Shown here: positions 18,261-28,681 of the stretch, one piece after another
Layout: the number at the start of each line of letters is the position of its first letter
Numbering within the stretch: position 1 is the first letter of the stretch
Assembly: GCF_004784465.1 (NCBI RefSeq)
Contig: NZ_SRRU01000001.1
Span: 248,001-312,000, forward strand
DNA from: Streptomyces griseoluteus
GTDB taxonomy: Bacteria > Actinomycetota > Actinomycetes > Streptomycetales > Streptomycetaceae
Direction: 5' to 3'
Length of the DNA stretch: 64,000 nt
Translations under genes and position numbers: made by a program
The notes under the pieces: model-generated
What the model was told of the DNA's origin: nothing
Database searches by the model: none
The model's input: the letters and a program-made list of their open reading frames with translations, nothing else

Positions 18261-20599
18261 GCGAGGCCCCGCCCCCGGCCGGGGCGTTCGAGACGGGCCC
18301 GCTGCTGCTGGGCGTCCGGCACCACGGGCCGGGCTCCGCGCGGGCGGTGCGGGCCGCGCTGGACGCCGCCGCGCCCGCCGCGGTCCTCATCGAGGGCCCG
18401 CCCGAGGCCGACCCGCTGATCCCGCTGGCCGCCGACCCCGGCCTGCGTCCGCCGGTCGCGCTGCTCGCCCACGCGGTGGACGAGCCCGGCCGGTCGGCGT
18501 TCTGGCCGATGGCGGAGTTCAGCCCGGAGTGGGTGGCGATCCGATGGGCCGTCGAGCGGGGCGTCCCGGCCCGTTTCATCGACCTGCCCGCCACCCATTC
18601 GCTGGCATGGGAGGAGGACACGGGCGACGGCGACCCGGAGGAAGAAGCCGAGCACGCGCGCGTGGACCCGCTCGCCGCCCTGGCCGAGGCCGCCGGGTAC
18701 GACGACCCCGAGCGCTGGTGGGAGGACGCCGTGGAGCACCGGGGTCCGGGCCGGAGCGAGCCGTTCGCGCCGTTCGCCGCGCTGGAGGACGCCATGGGCG
18801 CCCTGCGCGAGCGGTACGGCGACGGCGGCCGGCCGCGCGATCGCGTGCGCGAGGCGTACATGCGGCTCCAGATCCGCGCCGCCCGCAGGGAGTTCGGGGA
18901 CGAGGTGGCCGTGGTCTGTGGCGCCTGGCACGTGCCCGCCCTCCGCGCGAAGGCCACCGTCACCGCCGACCGGGCGCTCCTCAAGGGACTGCCCAAGCTC
19001 AAGACCGATTTGACCTGGGTGCCCTGGACCCACCGCAGGCTGGCCCGGTCCAGCGGGTACGGCGCCGGGATCGACTCGCCGGGCTGGTACGCCCACCTGT
19101 TCGGCGCGCCGGACCGGCCGGTGGAGCGGTGGCTCACCAAGGTCGCCGGGCTGCTGCGCGAGGAGGACCGGATCGTGTCCTCCGCCCATGTCATCGAGGC
19201 GGTCCGGCTGGCCGACACCCTCGCCGTGATGCGCGGCCGTCCCCTGGCCGGCCTCACCGAGACCACGGACGCCGTGCGCGCGGTGCTGTGCGAGGGCTCG
19301 GACGTCCCGCTGTCCCTGGTGTACGACCGGCTGGTGGTCGGGGACGTACTGGGCGAGGTCCCGGAGTCCGCGCCCGCGGTGCCCCTGCAGCGGGACCTCG
19401 CCCGTGAGCAGCGCCGGCTGCGGCTCAAGCCGGAGGCGCTGGAGCGCGAGCTGGAGCTGGACCTGCGCAAGGACACCGACGCCGCGCGCGGCCGGCTGCT
19501 GCACCGGCTGCGACTGCTCGGCGTCGGCTGGGGCGAACCGGCCCGCTCGCGCGGGAGCACGGGCACCTTCCGGGAGACCTGGCGGCTGCGCTGGGAGCCG
19601 GAGCTGTCGGTGCGCATCGCCGAGGCCGGGGTGTGGGGCACGACCGTGCTGGGCGCGGCCACCGCCAAGGCCGAGGCGGACGCGGCCGGCGCGCGGGCCC
19701 TGGCCGATGTGACCGCGCTGGCCGAGCAGTGCCTGCTGGCCGGGCTGCCGGACGCGCTGCCCGTGGTGATGCGGGTGCTCGCCGACCGCGCGGCGCTCGA
19801 CACCGACGTGAGCCACCTCGCCCAGGCGCTCCCCGCTCTGGTCCGCTCGCTGCGCTACGGCGACGTGCGCGGCACCGACACCGGTGCGCTGGCCGATGTC
19901 GCCGCCGCTCTCGCGGAGCGTGTCTTCATCGGGCTCCCGCCCGCCTGCACCACGCTGGACACCGACGCCGCCCAGGAGATGCGGGGCCACGTCGACGCCG
20001 TGCACGGCGCGGTCGGGCTGCTCGCCGAGACGCTCACCGGGCACGACGGCCTGCGGCCCCGCTGGCGGGCGGTGCTGCGCACGCTGTCCCAGCGGGACAC
20101 CGTGCCGGGGCTGCTCCGGGGCCGGGCGGTGCGGCTGCTGCTGGACGACGGGGTGCTGGAGGCCGACGACGTGGCCCGGCTCATGGGGCTGGCCCTGTCG
20201 CCGGGGATTTTGCCGGGTGACGCCGCCGCGTGGGTCGAGGGGTTCGTCGGAGGTGGCGGGGGAGGGCTGCTGCTGGTGCACGACGAGCGACTGCTCGGCC
20301 TGGTCGACGCCTGGCTGACCTCCGTACCCGCCGACGCGTTCACCGACGTGCTGCCGCTGCTGCGGCGCACCTTCTCGGCGTACGAGCCCGGTGTGCGCCG
20401 CACGCTCGGCGAGCTGGTCCGGCGCGGTCCGGGCGGCGGTGCCGGGGCCGCAGGCCACCCGGCGACCTCGTCCGGCTTCGCGCCGGAACCCGATGCCGGA
20501 CGCGCGGACGCCGTGCTGCCGGTGCTGCGTCTGCTGCTCGGCCTCGCACCGGAACAGGCGCAATCGACGGACGACGACCTCGCGGGGGTGGGGGCATGA
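18257..20599 (+). CDS. DUF5682-family protein
   Basis: Protein of 780 residues from GTG 18257 (VSEAPPPAGAFETGPLLLGVRHHGPGSARAVRAAL). The N-terminal LLGVRHHGPGSARAV, with VLIEGPPEADPLIPLAAD and VVCGAWHVPAL, recalls the TraB/Erythromycin-esterase-like fold in which conserved His and Glu residues sit near a possible active site. The C-terminal half is alpha-helical and repetitive. It overlaps MoxR by GTGA and the vWA gene by ATGA. It is comparable to E. coli YehM in size and position. No enzymatic activity is established; the conserved His/Glu pairs make a catalytic role plausible. Confidence 0.88.
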   Translation: MSEAPPPAGAFETGPLLLGVRHHGPGSARAVRAALDAAAPAAVLIEGPPEADPLIPLAADPGLRPPVALLAHAVDEPGRSAFWPMAEFSPEWVAIRWAVERGVPARFIDLPATHSLAWEEDTGDGDPEEEAEHARVDPLAALAEAAGYDDPERWWEDAVEHRGPGRSEPFAPFAALEDAMGALRERYGDGGRPRDRVREAYMRLQIRAARREFGDEVAVVCGAWHVPALRAKATVTADRALLKGLPKLKTDLTWVPWTHRRLARSSGYGAGIDSPGWYAHLFGAPDRPVERWLTKVAGLLREEDRIVSSAHVIEAVRLADTLAVMRGRPLAGLTETTDAVRAVLCEGSDVPLSLVYDRLVVGDVLGEVPESAPAVPLQRDLAREQRRLRLKPEALERELELDLRKDTDAARGRLLHRLRLLGVGWGEPARSRGSTGTFRETWRLRWEPELSVRIAEAGVWGTTVLGAATAKAEADAAGARALADVTALAEQCLLAGLPDALPVVMRVLADRAALDTDVSHLAQALPALVRSLRYGDVRGTDTGALADVAAALAERVFIGLPPACTTLDTDAAQEMRGHVDAVHGAVGLLAETLTGHDGLRPRWRAVLRTLSQRDTVPGLLRGRAVRLLLDDGVLEADDVARLMGLALSPGILPGDAAAWVEGFVGGGGGGLLLVHDERLLGLVDAWLTSVPADAFTDVLPLLRRTFSAYEPGVRRTLGELVRRGPGGGAGAAGHPATSSGFAPEPDAGRADAVLPVLRLLLGLAPEQAQSTDDDLAGVGA

Positions 20600-21774
20600 C
20601 GAACGGCACGACACGACTCGACGGCGACGCCGAGCGGCTGCGCCGGTGGCGACTGGTGCTCGGCGGGGACCAGGCGGACGGCACAGGAGTCACGCTGACC
20701 GGCCGGGACGCGGCGATGGACGGCACCCTGACCGCGCTCTACGGCCGGGGCGACAAGGCGGGCAGGAGCACGGCCGGGCGGGAGCGTTCGGCGGGACTCG
20801 GCGGTTCGGCGCCCTCCGTGGCGCGCTGGCTCGGGGACATCCGCACCTACTTCCCCTCCTCCGTGGTGCAGGTCATGCAGCGCGACGCCATCGACCGGCT
20901 CGGGCTGGCCGCGCTGTTGCTGGAGCCGGAGATGCTGGAGGCGGTGGAGGCCGACGTCCACCTGGTCGGCACCCTGCTCTCGCTGAACAAGGCGATGCCG
21001 GAGACCACCAAGGAGACCGCGCGGGCGGTCGTGCGCAAGGTGGTCGAGGACCTGGAGAAGCGGCTGGCGACCCGCACCCGTGCCACCCTCACCGGCGCCC
21101 TGGACCGCAGCGCCCGCGTCAGCCGGCCGCGCCACCACGACATCGACTGGAACCGCACGATCGCGGCCAACCTCAAGCACTACCTGCCGGAGTACCGGAC
21201 GATCGTGCCGGAGCGGCTCATCGGGTACGGGCGGGCCGCGCAGTCGGTGAAGAAGGAGGTGATCCTCTGCATCGACCAGTCCGGCTCGATGGCCGCGTCC
21301 GTGGTCTACGCGTCGGTGTTCGGGGCGGTGCTCGCCTCGATGCGGTCGATCAGCACGCGCATGGTCGTCTTCGACACCTCCGTCGTCGACCTCACCGACC
21401 AGCTCGACGACCCGGTGGACGTGCTCTTCGGCACCCAGCTCGGCGGCGGCACCGACATCAACCGGGCGCTCGCCTACTGCCAGTCGAAGATCACCCGGCC
21501 CGCCGAGACGGTGGTCGTACTGATCAGCGACCTGTACGAGGGCGGCATCCGGGACGAGATGCTGAAGCGGGTCGCGGCGATGAAGGCGTCCGGCGTGCAG
21601 TTCGTGACCCTGCTCGCGCTCTCCGACGAGGGGGCGCCCGCCTACGACCGGGAGCACGCGGCCGCACTGGCCGCGCTCGGCGCCCCGGCGTTCGCCTGCA
21701 CCCCGGACCTCTTCCCGGAGGTGATGGCCGCCGCGATCGAGAAGCGCCCGCTGCCCATACCGGACACCGCATGA
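20596..21774 (+). CDS. von Willebrand factor A domain protein
   Basis: Protein of 392 residues starting MTNGTTRLDGDAERLRRW. The N-terminal 210 residues are helical (SVARWLGDIRTYFPSSVVQVMQ, DIDWNRTIAANLKHYLPEY). The vWA domain follows with an intact MIDAS: DQSGS at 227-231, GGGTDINRAL, and LISDLYEGG. vWA proteins with MIDAS partner MoxR ATPases, with the metal site binding an acidic residue of the partner. The start overlaps the DUF5682 stop by ATGA. It resembles E. coli YehP. It is the last gene of the rightward half of the cassette. Confidence 0.92.
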   Translation: MTNGTTRLDGDAERLRRWRLVLGGDQADGTGVTLTGRDAAMDGTLTALYGRGDKAGRSTAGRERSAGLGGSAPSVARWLGDIRTYFPSSVVQVMQRDAIDRLGLAALLLEPEMLEAVEADVHLVGTLLSLNKAMPETTKETARAVVRKVVEDLEKRLATRTRATLTGALDRSARVSRPRHHDIDWNRTIAANLKHYLPEYRTIVPERLIGYGRAAQSVKKEVILCIDQSGSMAASVVYASVFGAVLASMRSISTRMVVFDTSVVDLTDQLDDPVDVLFGTQLGGGTDINRALAYCQSKITRPAETVVVLISDLYEGGIRDEMLKRVAAMKASGVQFVTLLALSDEGAPAYDREHAAALAALGAPAFACTPDLFPEVMAAAIEKRPLPIPDTA

Positions 21775-21846
21775 CAAGCTGGAGGGGGGTATCGGTCGAA
21801 CAAGTGCACCCCGTGAGGCACGGTGTGTCAGGGAAAACGGCATCAT

Positions 21847-21860
21847 GTGACAGGTATCAC
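21847..21860. promoter_or_regulatory. Crp-like palindrome upstream of sucC
   Basis: GTGACAGGTATCAC is a perfect GTGA-N6-TCAC dyad, 180 bases before sucC. The Streptomyces Crp consensus, as I recall it, is GTG-N6-GnCAC; this site has A in place of the inner G. A GATAAC box near 21904 is a possible -10 for sucC. The remaining gap (21775-22039) shows nothing else clear. Confidence 0.45.
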
Positions 21861-22039
21861 CGCTCGGGTGTGACCCGCGATTTAGGGGCCCCCGGCAAGC
21901 AGGGATAACCTGCGAGACGGACATGCCGCGCGCTCGGACACCGTGTGCGCACCCCTTGTGACAAGCGGACGTCACGTTGCCCTTCGCGGCACGCCCACGC
22001 ATCCAACGACCGCGAGATCACTGATAGGGACGGAAGCGC

Positions 22040-23221
22040 GTGGACCTGTTCGAGTACCAGGCGAGGGACCTCTTCGCCAAGCACGATGTACCGGTGCTGG
22101 CCGGTGAAGTCATCGACACGCCTGAGGCGGCGCGCGAGATCACCGAGCGTCTGGGCGGCAAGTCCGTCGTCAAGGCGCAGGTGAAGGTCGGTGGTCGTGG
22201 CAAGGCCGGCGGCGTCAAGCTCGCCGCCACCCCGGACGAGGCCGTCGCCCGTGCGACGGACATCCTCGGCATGGACATCAAGGGCCACACGGTCCACAAG
22301 GTGATGATCGCCGAGACCGCTCCGGAGATCGTCGAGGAGTACTACGTCTCCTTCCTCCTCGACCGTGCCAACCGCACCTTCCTCTCCATCGCCTCCGTCG
22401 AGGGCGGCATGGAGATCGAGGAGGTGGCGGCCACCCGCCCCGAGGCCGTCGCCAAGACGCCGATCGACGCCATCGACGGCGTGGACGAGGCCAAGGCCCG
22501 CGAGATCGTCGAGGCCGCCAAGTTCCCGGCCGAGGTCGCGGACAAGGTCGCGAACGTCCTCATCAAGCTGTGGGACACCTTCATCAAGTCGGACGCCCTC
22601 CTCGTCGAGGTCAACCCGCTGGCGAAGGTCGCCTCCGGCGACGTCCTGGCCCTGGACGGCAAGGTGTCGCTCGACGAGAACGCCGAGTTCCGTCACCCCG
22701 AGTACGAAGAGCTGCACGACAAGGAAGCGGCCAACCCGCTCGAGGCCGCCGCCAAGGCGAAGGGCCTCAACTACGTCAAGCTCGACGGCCAGGTCGGCAT
22801 CATCGGCAACGGCGCTGGTCTCGTCATGAGCACCCTGGACGTCGTCGCGTACGCCGGTGAGAAGCACGGCAACGTGAAGCCCGCCAACTTCCTGGACATC
22901 GGTGGCGGCGCCTCCGCCCAGGTCATGGCGAACGGCCTGGAGATCATTCTGGGCGACCCGGACGTCAAGTCCGTGTTCGTCAACGTCTTCGGCGGCATCA
23001 CCGCCTGCGACGAGGTCGCCAACGGCATCGTCCAGGCGCTGAAGCTCCTCGAGGAGCGCGGCGAGAAGGTCGAGAAGCCGCTCGTCGTCCGCCTCGACGG
23101 CAACAACGCCGAGCTGGGCCGCAAGATCCTCACCGACGCCGACCACCCGCTGGTCCAGCGCGTCGACACCATGGACGGCGCGGCCGACAAGGCCGCCGAG
23201 CTGGCCCACGCCGCAAAGTAA
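22040..23221 (+). CDS. sucC: Succinyl-CoA synthetase beta subunit (ADP-forming)
   Basis: Protein of 393 residues from GTG 22040 ([19 protein letters not shown]), behind GGACGGAAG. The N-terminal ATP-grasp domain has [19 protein letters not shown] and the nucleotide and Mg contacts in LLVEVNPLA. The C-terminal ligase domain has [28 protein letters not shown] and [15 protein letters not shown]. It forms a heterotetramer with SucD and makes succinate and ATP from succinyl-CoA in the TCA cycle. The length is typical (about 390). sucD follows after 28 bases in the same operon. Confidence 0.98.
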   Translation: MDLFEYQARDLFAKHDVPVLAGEVIDTPEAAREITERLGGKSVVKAQVKVGGRGKAGGVKLAATPDEAVARATDILGMDIKGHTVHKVMIAETAPEIVEEYYVSFLLDRANRTFLSIASVEGGMEIEEVAATRPEAVAKTPIDAIDGVDEAKAREIVEAAKFPAEVADKVANVLIKLWDTFIKSDALLVEVNPLAKVASGDVLALDGKVSLDENAEFRHPEYEELHDKEAANPLEAAAKAKGLNYVKLDGQVGIIGNGAGLVMSTLDVVAYAGEKHGNVKPANFLDIGGGASAQVMANGLEIILGDPDVKSVFVNVFGGITACDEVANGIVQALKLLEERGEKVEKPLVVRLDGNNAELGRKILTDADHPLVQRVDTMDGAADKAAELAHAAK

Positions 23222-23249
23222 GCACTCAGGACGAGGACACCAACACACC

Positions 23250-24134
23250 ATGGCTATCTGGCTCAACAAGGACAGCAAGGTCATCGTCCAGGGCATGACC
23301 GGCGCCACCGGCATGAAGCACACCAAGCTCATGCTGGGTGACGGCACCGAGGTCGTGGGCGGCGTCAACCCGCGCAAGGCGGGTCAGACCGTGGACTTCG
23401 ACGGCACCGAGGTACCCGTCTTCGGGACCGTCAAGGAGGCCATCGAGAAGACCGGCGCCAACGTCTCCGTCATCTTCGTGCCGGAGAAGTTCACCAAGGA
23501 CGCCGTCGTCGAGGCGATCGACGCCGAGATCCCGCTGGCCGTCGTGATCACCGAGGGCATCGCCGTGCACGACACGGCCGCCTTCTGGGCGTACGCCGGC
23601 AAGAAGGGCAACAAGACCCGGATCATCGGCCCGAACTGCCCCGGCATCATCACGCCGGGCCAGTCCAACGTCGGCATCATCCCGGGCGACATCACCAAGC
23701 CGGGCCGCATCGGTCTGGTCTCGAAGTCCGGCACGCTGACGTACCAGATGATGTACGAGCTGCGTGACCTGGGCTTCTCGACCGCCGTCGGCATCGGTGG
23801 CGACCCGATCATCGGCACCACGCACATCGACGCCCTGGCCGCGTTCCAGGACGACCCCGACACCGATCTGATCGTGATGATCGGTGAGATCGGTGGCGAC
23901 GCCGAGGAGCGCGCGGCCGCGTTCATCAAGGACAACGTGACCAAGCCGGTCGTCGGCTACGTCGCGGGCTTCACCGCGCCCGAGGGCAAGACGATGGGCC
24001 ACGCCGGCGCGATCGTCTCCGGTTCGTCCGGCACCGCCCAGGCGAAGAAGGAGGCCCTCGAGGCCGCGGGCGTCAAGGTCGGCAAGACCCCGACCGAGAC
24101 GGCCAAGCTGGCGCGGGAGATCCTGAGCGCCTGA
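23250..24134 (+). CDS. sucD: Succinyl-CoA synthetase alpha subunit
   Basis: Protein of 294 residues ([21 protein letters not shown]). The CoA-binding Rossmann domain carries [18 protein letters not shown]. The ligase domain has [24 protein letters not shown] and the phosphorylated His251 in [19 protein letters not shown]. Its length and motif order are those of bacterial SucD. It is translated from its own site after sucC and followed by a strong terminator. Confidence 0.98.
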   Translation: MAIWLNKDSKVIVQGMTGATGMKHTKLMLGDGTEVVGGVNPRKAGQTVDFDGTEVPVFGTVKEAIEKTGANVSVIFVPEKFTKDAVVEAIDAEIPLAVVITEGIAVHDTAAFWAYAGKKGNKTRIIGPNCPGIITPGQSNVGIIPGDITKPGRIGLVSKSGTLTYQMMYELRDLGFSTAVGIGGDPIIGTTHIDALAAFQDDPDTDLIVMIGEIGGDAEERAAAFIKDNVTKPVVGYVAGFTAPEGKTMGHAGAIVSGSSGTAQAKKEALEAAGVKVGKTPTETAKLAREILSA

Positions 24135-24160
24135 CGCTCGGCCCCTTTCGGGCAGCACGC

Positions 24161-24197
24161 CGGCGGGCCCGTCCCCTTTGCGGGGGCGGGCCCGCCG
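24161..24197 (+). terminator. Intrinsic terminator of sucCD
   Basis: A 16-bp GC-rich stem (24161-24176 with 24182-24197, one G-U pair) closes a TTTGC loop and is followed by CTGTTTTCC, so this one has a T-run. Confidence 0.85.
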
Positions 24198-24218
24198 CTG
24201 TTTTCCGCACACCGGGTG

Positions 24219-25037
24219 TCAGCCGGGTGTAGGTGCCAGCCGTTCCGGGCCGTTGCCCGCCTCCCCGCGCAGCTTGGCGCGCAGGGTGCGTTCGGTCGGT
24301 GAGAGCGGGCCGAGGGCGGGGGCCGGGGGGACTCCGCGTACGGCCTGGGCAGGAGGAATGGGCGCCTCGTAGTGGGTGGGTGCCGTGCGCAGGGTGAGGC
24401 CGGTCGCGCCGATGACGGCGACGGTGAAGGCGATGGCGGCGCGGGTCCAGAAGGCGTTGCGGCGCTCGCCCGAGGTGCGGACGGTGGTCGGGGCGTCGGC
24501 GCGGAGCCGTTCCGTGGAGGCGAGTTCCATCAGGCGCCGGTGCAGGGTGGCCGGGTCGGCCAGCTCCGGCACCTGGGCGGCGACGGCCTCCCGGGCGCGG
24601 GTCAGGCGGCCCGCCGCAGCCGGGGTGCTCGCCTCGGTCTCGGCCGCCGTCTCGGGCAGGTCGAGGCCGACGCCGTCGTACAGCACGAGAGTGCGGCGGT
24701 AGGAGGGCGGGAGGCGGAGCAGCGCGTTCAGCAGGGCGCGGGCGTCCGGGTCGGCGGGCAGGGGCTCGGGGGTGCGGTAGCGGGGGCGGAAGCCGTGCCA
24801 GGGGGAGAGGGCGTACTCGTACGCCGTTGCCCGGACCCAGCCGCCCGGGTCGCGGTCGCGGGCCACCTCGGGCCAGCGCTGCCAGGCCGCCTGGAACGCC
24901 CGCTCCACCGCCTCGCGGGCCAACTCCCGCCGCCCGGTGAGCAGATAGGTCTGCCGGACCAGGGCGGGGGCGCAGAACGCGTAGAGCGCGTCGAACGCCT
25001 GATCAGGGGTCAGGGAGGGTGCGGTTCTCTGCGTCAC
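24219..25037 (-). CDS. Sigma-factor-like protein with C-terminal membrane segment
   Basis: Protein of 272 residues from GTG 25037 ([20 protein letters not shown]). Region 2-like sequence is visible ([30 protein letters not shown]), then a region 4-like part ([44 protein letters not shown]). After residue 185 comes a single hydrophobic helix ([17 protein letters not shown]) and a Pro-rich tail. The fusion of ECF-like domains to a membrane helix suggests a membrane-tethered or degenerate sigma factor rather than a free one. It is divergent from the DUF6350 gene, with an unusually AT-rich stretch (about 25055-25080) between. Confidence 0.75.
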   Translation of the reverse strand: MTQRTAPSLTPDQAFDALYAFCAPALVRQTYLLTGRRELAREAVERAFQAAWQRWPEVARDRDPGGWVRATAYEYALSPWHGFRPRYRTPEPLPADPDARALLNALLRLPPSYRRTLVLYDGVGLDLPETAAETEASTPAAAGRLTRAREAVAAQVPELADPATLHRRLMELASTERLRADAPTTVRTSGERRNAFWTRAAIAFTVAVIGATGLTLRTAPTHYEAPIPPAQAVRGVPPAPALGPLSPTERTLRAKLRGEAGNGPERLAPTPG

Positions 25038-25133
25038 GGCTCACCCCTCTGTGTGAAAAGGCACATAAGCATATATTGGGCGACACTACGGAGGTTCGCC
25101 TGTTACGCCGGGAAAGCGCGTGTCGTTGGGAGC

Positions 25134-26771
25134 ATGGCGGGCGTGATGCCGCTGACACTCCGTCGCATGTCGTCGTCCCTGCGGTCCCGGTTGCGCGACC
25201 GTTCACCCGGCCTCGGGTCCGCGCTGGCGGGCGGTGCGCTCGCGGCCGGGCTCGGGCTCGGCGGGTGCGCGGCGCTGGTGATGGTGCTGTGGGTCAGTTC
25301 GCCCTACCCGGACAGCGGGCCCGGCGGTGCGCTGCATGTCGCGGCCGCGCTGTGGCTGCTGGCGCACGGGGTCGAACTGGTCCGCACCGAGACGCTGTCC
25401 GGGGCGCCCCAGCCGGTCGGGCTGACCCCGTTGCTGCTGCTCGCCCTGCCGGTGTGGCTGGTGTACCGGGCCGCGCGGGACGCCACGGACGCGTCCGACG
25501 AGCCCGGCGGCCCGCCGCCGGTTCCCGCGCGTACGGCGTGGACGGGGGTCGTGCTCGGGTACCTCGGCGTGGGGGCGGCTGCCGCACTGTACGCCTCCGG
25601 GGGTGAACCCCGTCCCGAGTGGCACTGGGTGACGGTGTGTCTGCCGCTCCTCGCCGGCGGCGCCGCGGGGGTCGGTGTCTGGGCGGGCGCCGGGCGGCCG
25701 CACCCGCCGGTGTCGTCCCGGCTGCCGCACTGGGTACGGGGGGACGCGATCGGTACGGCGGCCCGCGCGGCCGGAGCGGCCACGGCCGCGCTCACCGGGG
25801 GCGGGGCGCTGCTGCTCGGCGCGTCCCTCGTCTGGCACGGGGACATCGCCCGGCTGGCGTTCACCCAGCTCACCCAGGGGTGGACCGGGCGGCTCACGGT
25901 GCTGCTGCTCGCCGTCACGCTGGTCCCCAACGCGGCGCTCTGGTCGGCTTCCTACGCGCTCGGCCCCGGATTCGCGCTCGGCGCCGGGCACATGGTGCAT
26001 CCCCTCGCCTCGGACCCGGCCCCGCTGCTGCCCCCGTTCCCGCTGCTCGCGGCCGTCCCCGACGTGGGTGCCGGTACGCCGCTGAACTGGGCGGCCGCCC
26101 TGGTGCCGGTGGCGGCCGGGGTGACGGCGGGCTGGTTCGTGGCAGCGGCCGCCGTGAGACGGGGCCGCCCCTGGCTGTACTGGTCGGCCGGACGAAGCGT
26201 CGGCGTCCTGGCCCTGGCCGCCCTGCTCTGCGCCGTCGCCCTCGCCCTCCTCGCCGAGCTGTCCGGCGGCCCCCTGGGCACCTCGGCCCTCTCCCGTTTC
26301 GGCCCCGTGGCCTGGCGAACCGGCCCGGCGGCCGCCCTCTGGCTCCTCCTCCCGGGCACCCCGGTAACCCTCACGGCGAGAGCCTGGCGCCTCCACACCC
26401 TCCGGCGCGCAGGCGTTCTGCCGTCCCGCCGCACAAAGAAGCGCACCGGGCCGACGGCAGCCAAGGCGCCCCGCGCGGCGGAGGGAGCCCCGCGGCTCCC
26501 CGGCCCCACCCCGGAGCCGGAGCAGGAGGACCTCTACGACTTCCTGGAATCGGACACCCCGGAAGCGGCCCCCGCGCCCCGGACCCCGGACCGGAGCGAA
26601 CCCGGGGACCGGAGCGAACCCGAGGCCCCGTCCCCCGGCGACCCGACGTCACCCGAGCGCGAGGAGGCCCCGGACTCGGTAGCCGCACCCCGCACTCCCG
26701 AGCCGGCCGAGGCCCTGACCCGGGCCCCGGAAGCCACCCCGGACCCGGCCGAGCCGAACCCCTCGGCCTGA
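25134..26771 (+). CDS. DUF6350 multi-helix membrane protein, cell-division related
   Basis: Protein of 545 residues ([34 protein letters not shown]). About ten membrane helices fill residues 25-430, with the conserved-looking [14 protein letters not shown] at the start and [14 protein letters not shown] and [18 protein letters not shown] later. The last 110 residues are an acidic, Pro/Glu-rich cytoplasmic tail with EDLYDFLES. The family is annotated in Streptomyces as a cell-division (PerM-like) protein, usually in this place between sucD and purN. A second ATG four codons in is an alternative start. Confidence 0.82.
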   Translation: MAGVMPLTLRRMSSSLRSRLRDRSPGLGSALAGGALAAGLGLGGCAALVMVLWVSSPYPDSGPGGALHVAAALWLLAHGVELVRTETLSGAPQPVGLTPLLLLALPVWLVYRAARDATDASDEPGGPPPVPARTAWTGVVLGYLGVGAAAALYASGGEPRPEWHWVTVCLPLLAGGAAGVGVWAGAGRPHPPVSSRLPHWVRGDAIGTAARAAGAATAALTGGGALLLGASLVWHGDIARLAFTQLTQGWTGRLTVLLLAVTLVPNAALWSASYALGPGFALGAGHMVHPLASDPAPLLPPFPLLAAVPDVGAGTPLNWAAALVPVAAGVTAGWFVAAAAVRRGRPWLYWSAGRSVGVLALAALLCAVALALLAELSGGPLGTSALSRFGPVAWRTGPAAALWLLLPGTPVTLTARAWRLHTLRRAGVLPSRRTKKRTGPTAAKAPRAAEGAPRLPGPTPEPEQEDLYDFLESDTPEAAPAPRTPDRSEPGDRSEPEAPSPGDPTSPEREEAPDSVAAPRTPEPAEALTRAPEATPDPAEPNPSA

Positions 26772-27004
26772 CGCGCCGTCGCTCAAGGGCCCACGGGGTG
26801 CAAGGGCGGGGCCGCCGAACAGCCACCGGGTCCACCGCCCACGCCCTGTTCCGGCCGCCGGACACCCCCGGATCCGACCGGGACCCTCCCGTACCAGCCC
26901 ACCGCCGAGGACATCACCGGCGCTCCAGAACCGCCCGCCCCCGAGGCCGCCGCATGTCCGACGAGCGCCCCGCAGGCAGCGGACCCCGCCCCCCGAGCGG
27001 ACCT

Positions 27005-27772
27005 CTACGAGTTGGCCGACCCCAGGACCCCCCGCAGATGCTGCGGCAGGAGCTGGTCGCAGGACTGCTTCGACTGCTGGGTCAGAGCGTCGTTCACGCA
27101 CGTGTAGTAGTCGCGGTACACCAGCTGGACGGTGAAGACCGCGGCGACCAGGACGAGGGCCAGGCCGGCGGTGATCATGCCGGTGACGGCCGCGGTGACC
27201 TGGGGGCGGGCGCCGGCCGGCCGGGGTTCGTCCGGCGAGGGGGTACGGGGCTTGGCGCGCAGGGAGCTGCCGCCCCAGTAGAGGGCGAGGGCGCCGAGGA
27301 GGAGGGCGACGTAGGGCCAGCCGAGGAGGACGAAGAAGACGGCCCACATGCCGGACAGCAGGGCGTAACGGGCCCGGCGCTGGGCCGGGTCGGTCGGGTC
27401 CCAGCGCTGCTTGCTCGCACCGCCGCCGCCCTGGCCCTCCGGCCCCGCGCCGGGGCGCTCGCCGAAGCCGCCGGGGGCGCGGCCGGGCTGGCGGTCGCTC
27501 CACTGGCTGCCCCAGCGCGAGTCCCCGGAACCCTCGTGACCTTCCTGGCCCTCGGGGTGACGCGGGCGCCACGGCTGGTCGGGACGGTCCTCGGGCGGGG
27601 GCGCGTACGGGTTGTCGTCCTTCTGGTCACCGCCCCGGTCGTCGTCGCCGCGGCCGCCGGAGGGTGTCTGGGGCGGCGAGGTCGGCCGCTCCCGCAGCAG
27701 GACAACGCCACGCTCGCCCTCCTGGCCGGTCAGCGGCGGGAACGTGAGCAGTCGCGGGCTGCGATCGGGCAT
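27005..27772 (-). CDS. Membrane protein with long disordered N-terminus
   Basis: Protein of 255 residues ([21 protein letters not shown]). Residues 25-130 are Gly/Asp/Pro/Arg-rich and disordered ([27 protein letters not shown]). Three helices follow ([32 protein letters not shown], and [28 protein letters not shown]). The extracytoplasmic tail carries two Cys ([21 protein letters not shown]) that could form a disulfide. GGGGAAG precedes the ATG by 11 bases. No known domain is recognised. It is divergent from purN. The 26772-27004 gap upstream of its stop shows nothing of note. Confidence 0.75.
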   Translation of the reverse strand: MPDRSPRLLTFPPLTGQEGERGVVLLRERPTSPPQTPSGGRGDDDRGGDQKDDNPYAPPPEDRPDQPWRPRHPEGQEGHEGSGDSRWGSQWSDRQPGRAPGGFGERPGAGPEGQGGGGASKQRWDPTDPAQRRARYALLSGMWAVFFVLLGWPYVALLLGALALYWGGSSLRAKPRTPSPDEPRPAGARPQVTAAVTGMITAGLALVLVAAVFTVQLVYRDYYTCVNDALTQQSKQSCDQLLPQHLRGVLGSANS

Positions 27773-27929
27773 CAAAGGAGCGTCTTCCCCTAGGTCATTC
27801 GAAGTCCGGCATGAGCCGTCATCCCGTGAACGCGCCGCACGACGGCCGCGTTCCCGAGCCGGCTCGTCCCGAACGCTACCTTCCGGCCACGCCCCCGTCC
27901 CGTGGGGGCCGTCCGGAGTGCCGGTATCG

Positions 27930-27957
27930 TTGCTGGCGGCCGGCCGCTTCGTAGACT
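27930..27957 (+). promoter_or_regulatory. Promoter of purNH
   Basis: TTGCTG (27930-27935), a 16-base spacer and TAGACT (27952-27957) make a good housekeeping-type promoter. An in-frame ATG lies seven bases later at 27965, so a leaderless, N-terminally extended PurN is possible beside the GTG start at 28043. Confidence 0.6.
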
Positions 27958-28042
27958 TCCCCGTATGGCGGGACGCGAAGCATTCGTAGAACCCTACAAA
28001 CGCCGGCCGCGACCCACCGCCGTCCCGAGAAAGGGCCCCATC

Positions 28043-28681
28043 GTGGCCGCCACCCCCGCCGGTCCAGCGGCCCGGCGACTCGTCGTACTGGTCTCCGGTT
28101 CCGGCACCAACCTCCAGGCCCTGCTGGACGAGATCGAGCGCGTCGGAGCCGAGACGTACGGCGCGCGGATCGTCGCCGTGGGGGCCGACCGCGACGGCAT
28201 CGAGGGGCTGGCCCGCGCCGAGCGCGCCGGGCTGCCCACCTTCGTGTGCCGGGTGAAGGACCACCCGAGCCGCGAGGAGTGGGACGCGGCGCTCGCCGAG
28301 GCGGTCGCCGCGCACGAGCCCGACCTCGTGATCTCGGCCGGCTTCATGAAGATCGTGGGCAAGGAGTTCCTGGCCCGCTTCGGCGGCCGGTTCGTCAACA
28401 CCCACCCGGCCCTGCTGCCGAGCTTCCCGGGGGCCCACGGCGTGCGCGACGCGCTGGCGTACGGCGCCAAGGTCACCGGCTGCACCGTCCACTTCGTCGA
28501 CGACGGCGTCGACACCGGGCCGATCATCGCGCAGGGCGTGGTGGAGATCCGGGACGAGGACGACGAGAGCGCGCTGCACGAGCGCATCAAGGACGTCGAG
28601 CGAAGGCTGCTCGTCGAGGTCGTGGGGCGGCTCGCCCGCAACGGCCATCGCATAGAGGGACGAAAGGTAGTTATCCCGTGA
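28043..28681 (+). CDS. purN: Phosphoribosylglycinamide formyltransferase
   Basis: Protein of 212 residues from GTG 28043 ([29 protein letters not shown]), with AAAGGG upstream. It transfers a formyl group from 10-formyl-THF to GAR in purine synthesis. Landmarks are [12 protein letters not shown] for phosphate binding, the catalytic block [14 protein letters not shown] (Asn-x-His) and [16 protein letters not shown] (Asp). The length matches PurN (about 210). An upstream in-frame ATG at 27965 would add 26 residues of non-family sequence. The stop overlaps purH by GTGA. Confidence 0.95.
   Translation: MAATPAGPAARRLVVLVSGSGTNLQALLDEIERVGAETYGARIVAVGADRDGIEGLARAERAGLPTFVCRVKDHPSREEWDAALAEAVAAHEPDLVISAGFMKIVGKEFLARFGGRFVNTHPALLPSFPGAHGVRDALAYGAKVTGCTVHFVDDGVDTGPIIAQGVVEIRDEDDESALHERIKDVERRLLVEVVGRLARNGHRIEGRKVVIP

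Noticed and set aside
24219..25037. Complete ECF sigma factor
   Set aside because: The sigma-like domains are fused to a membrane helix with a Pro-rich tail, so I call it sigma-like only.
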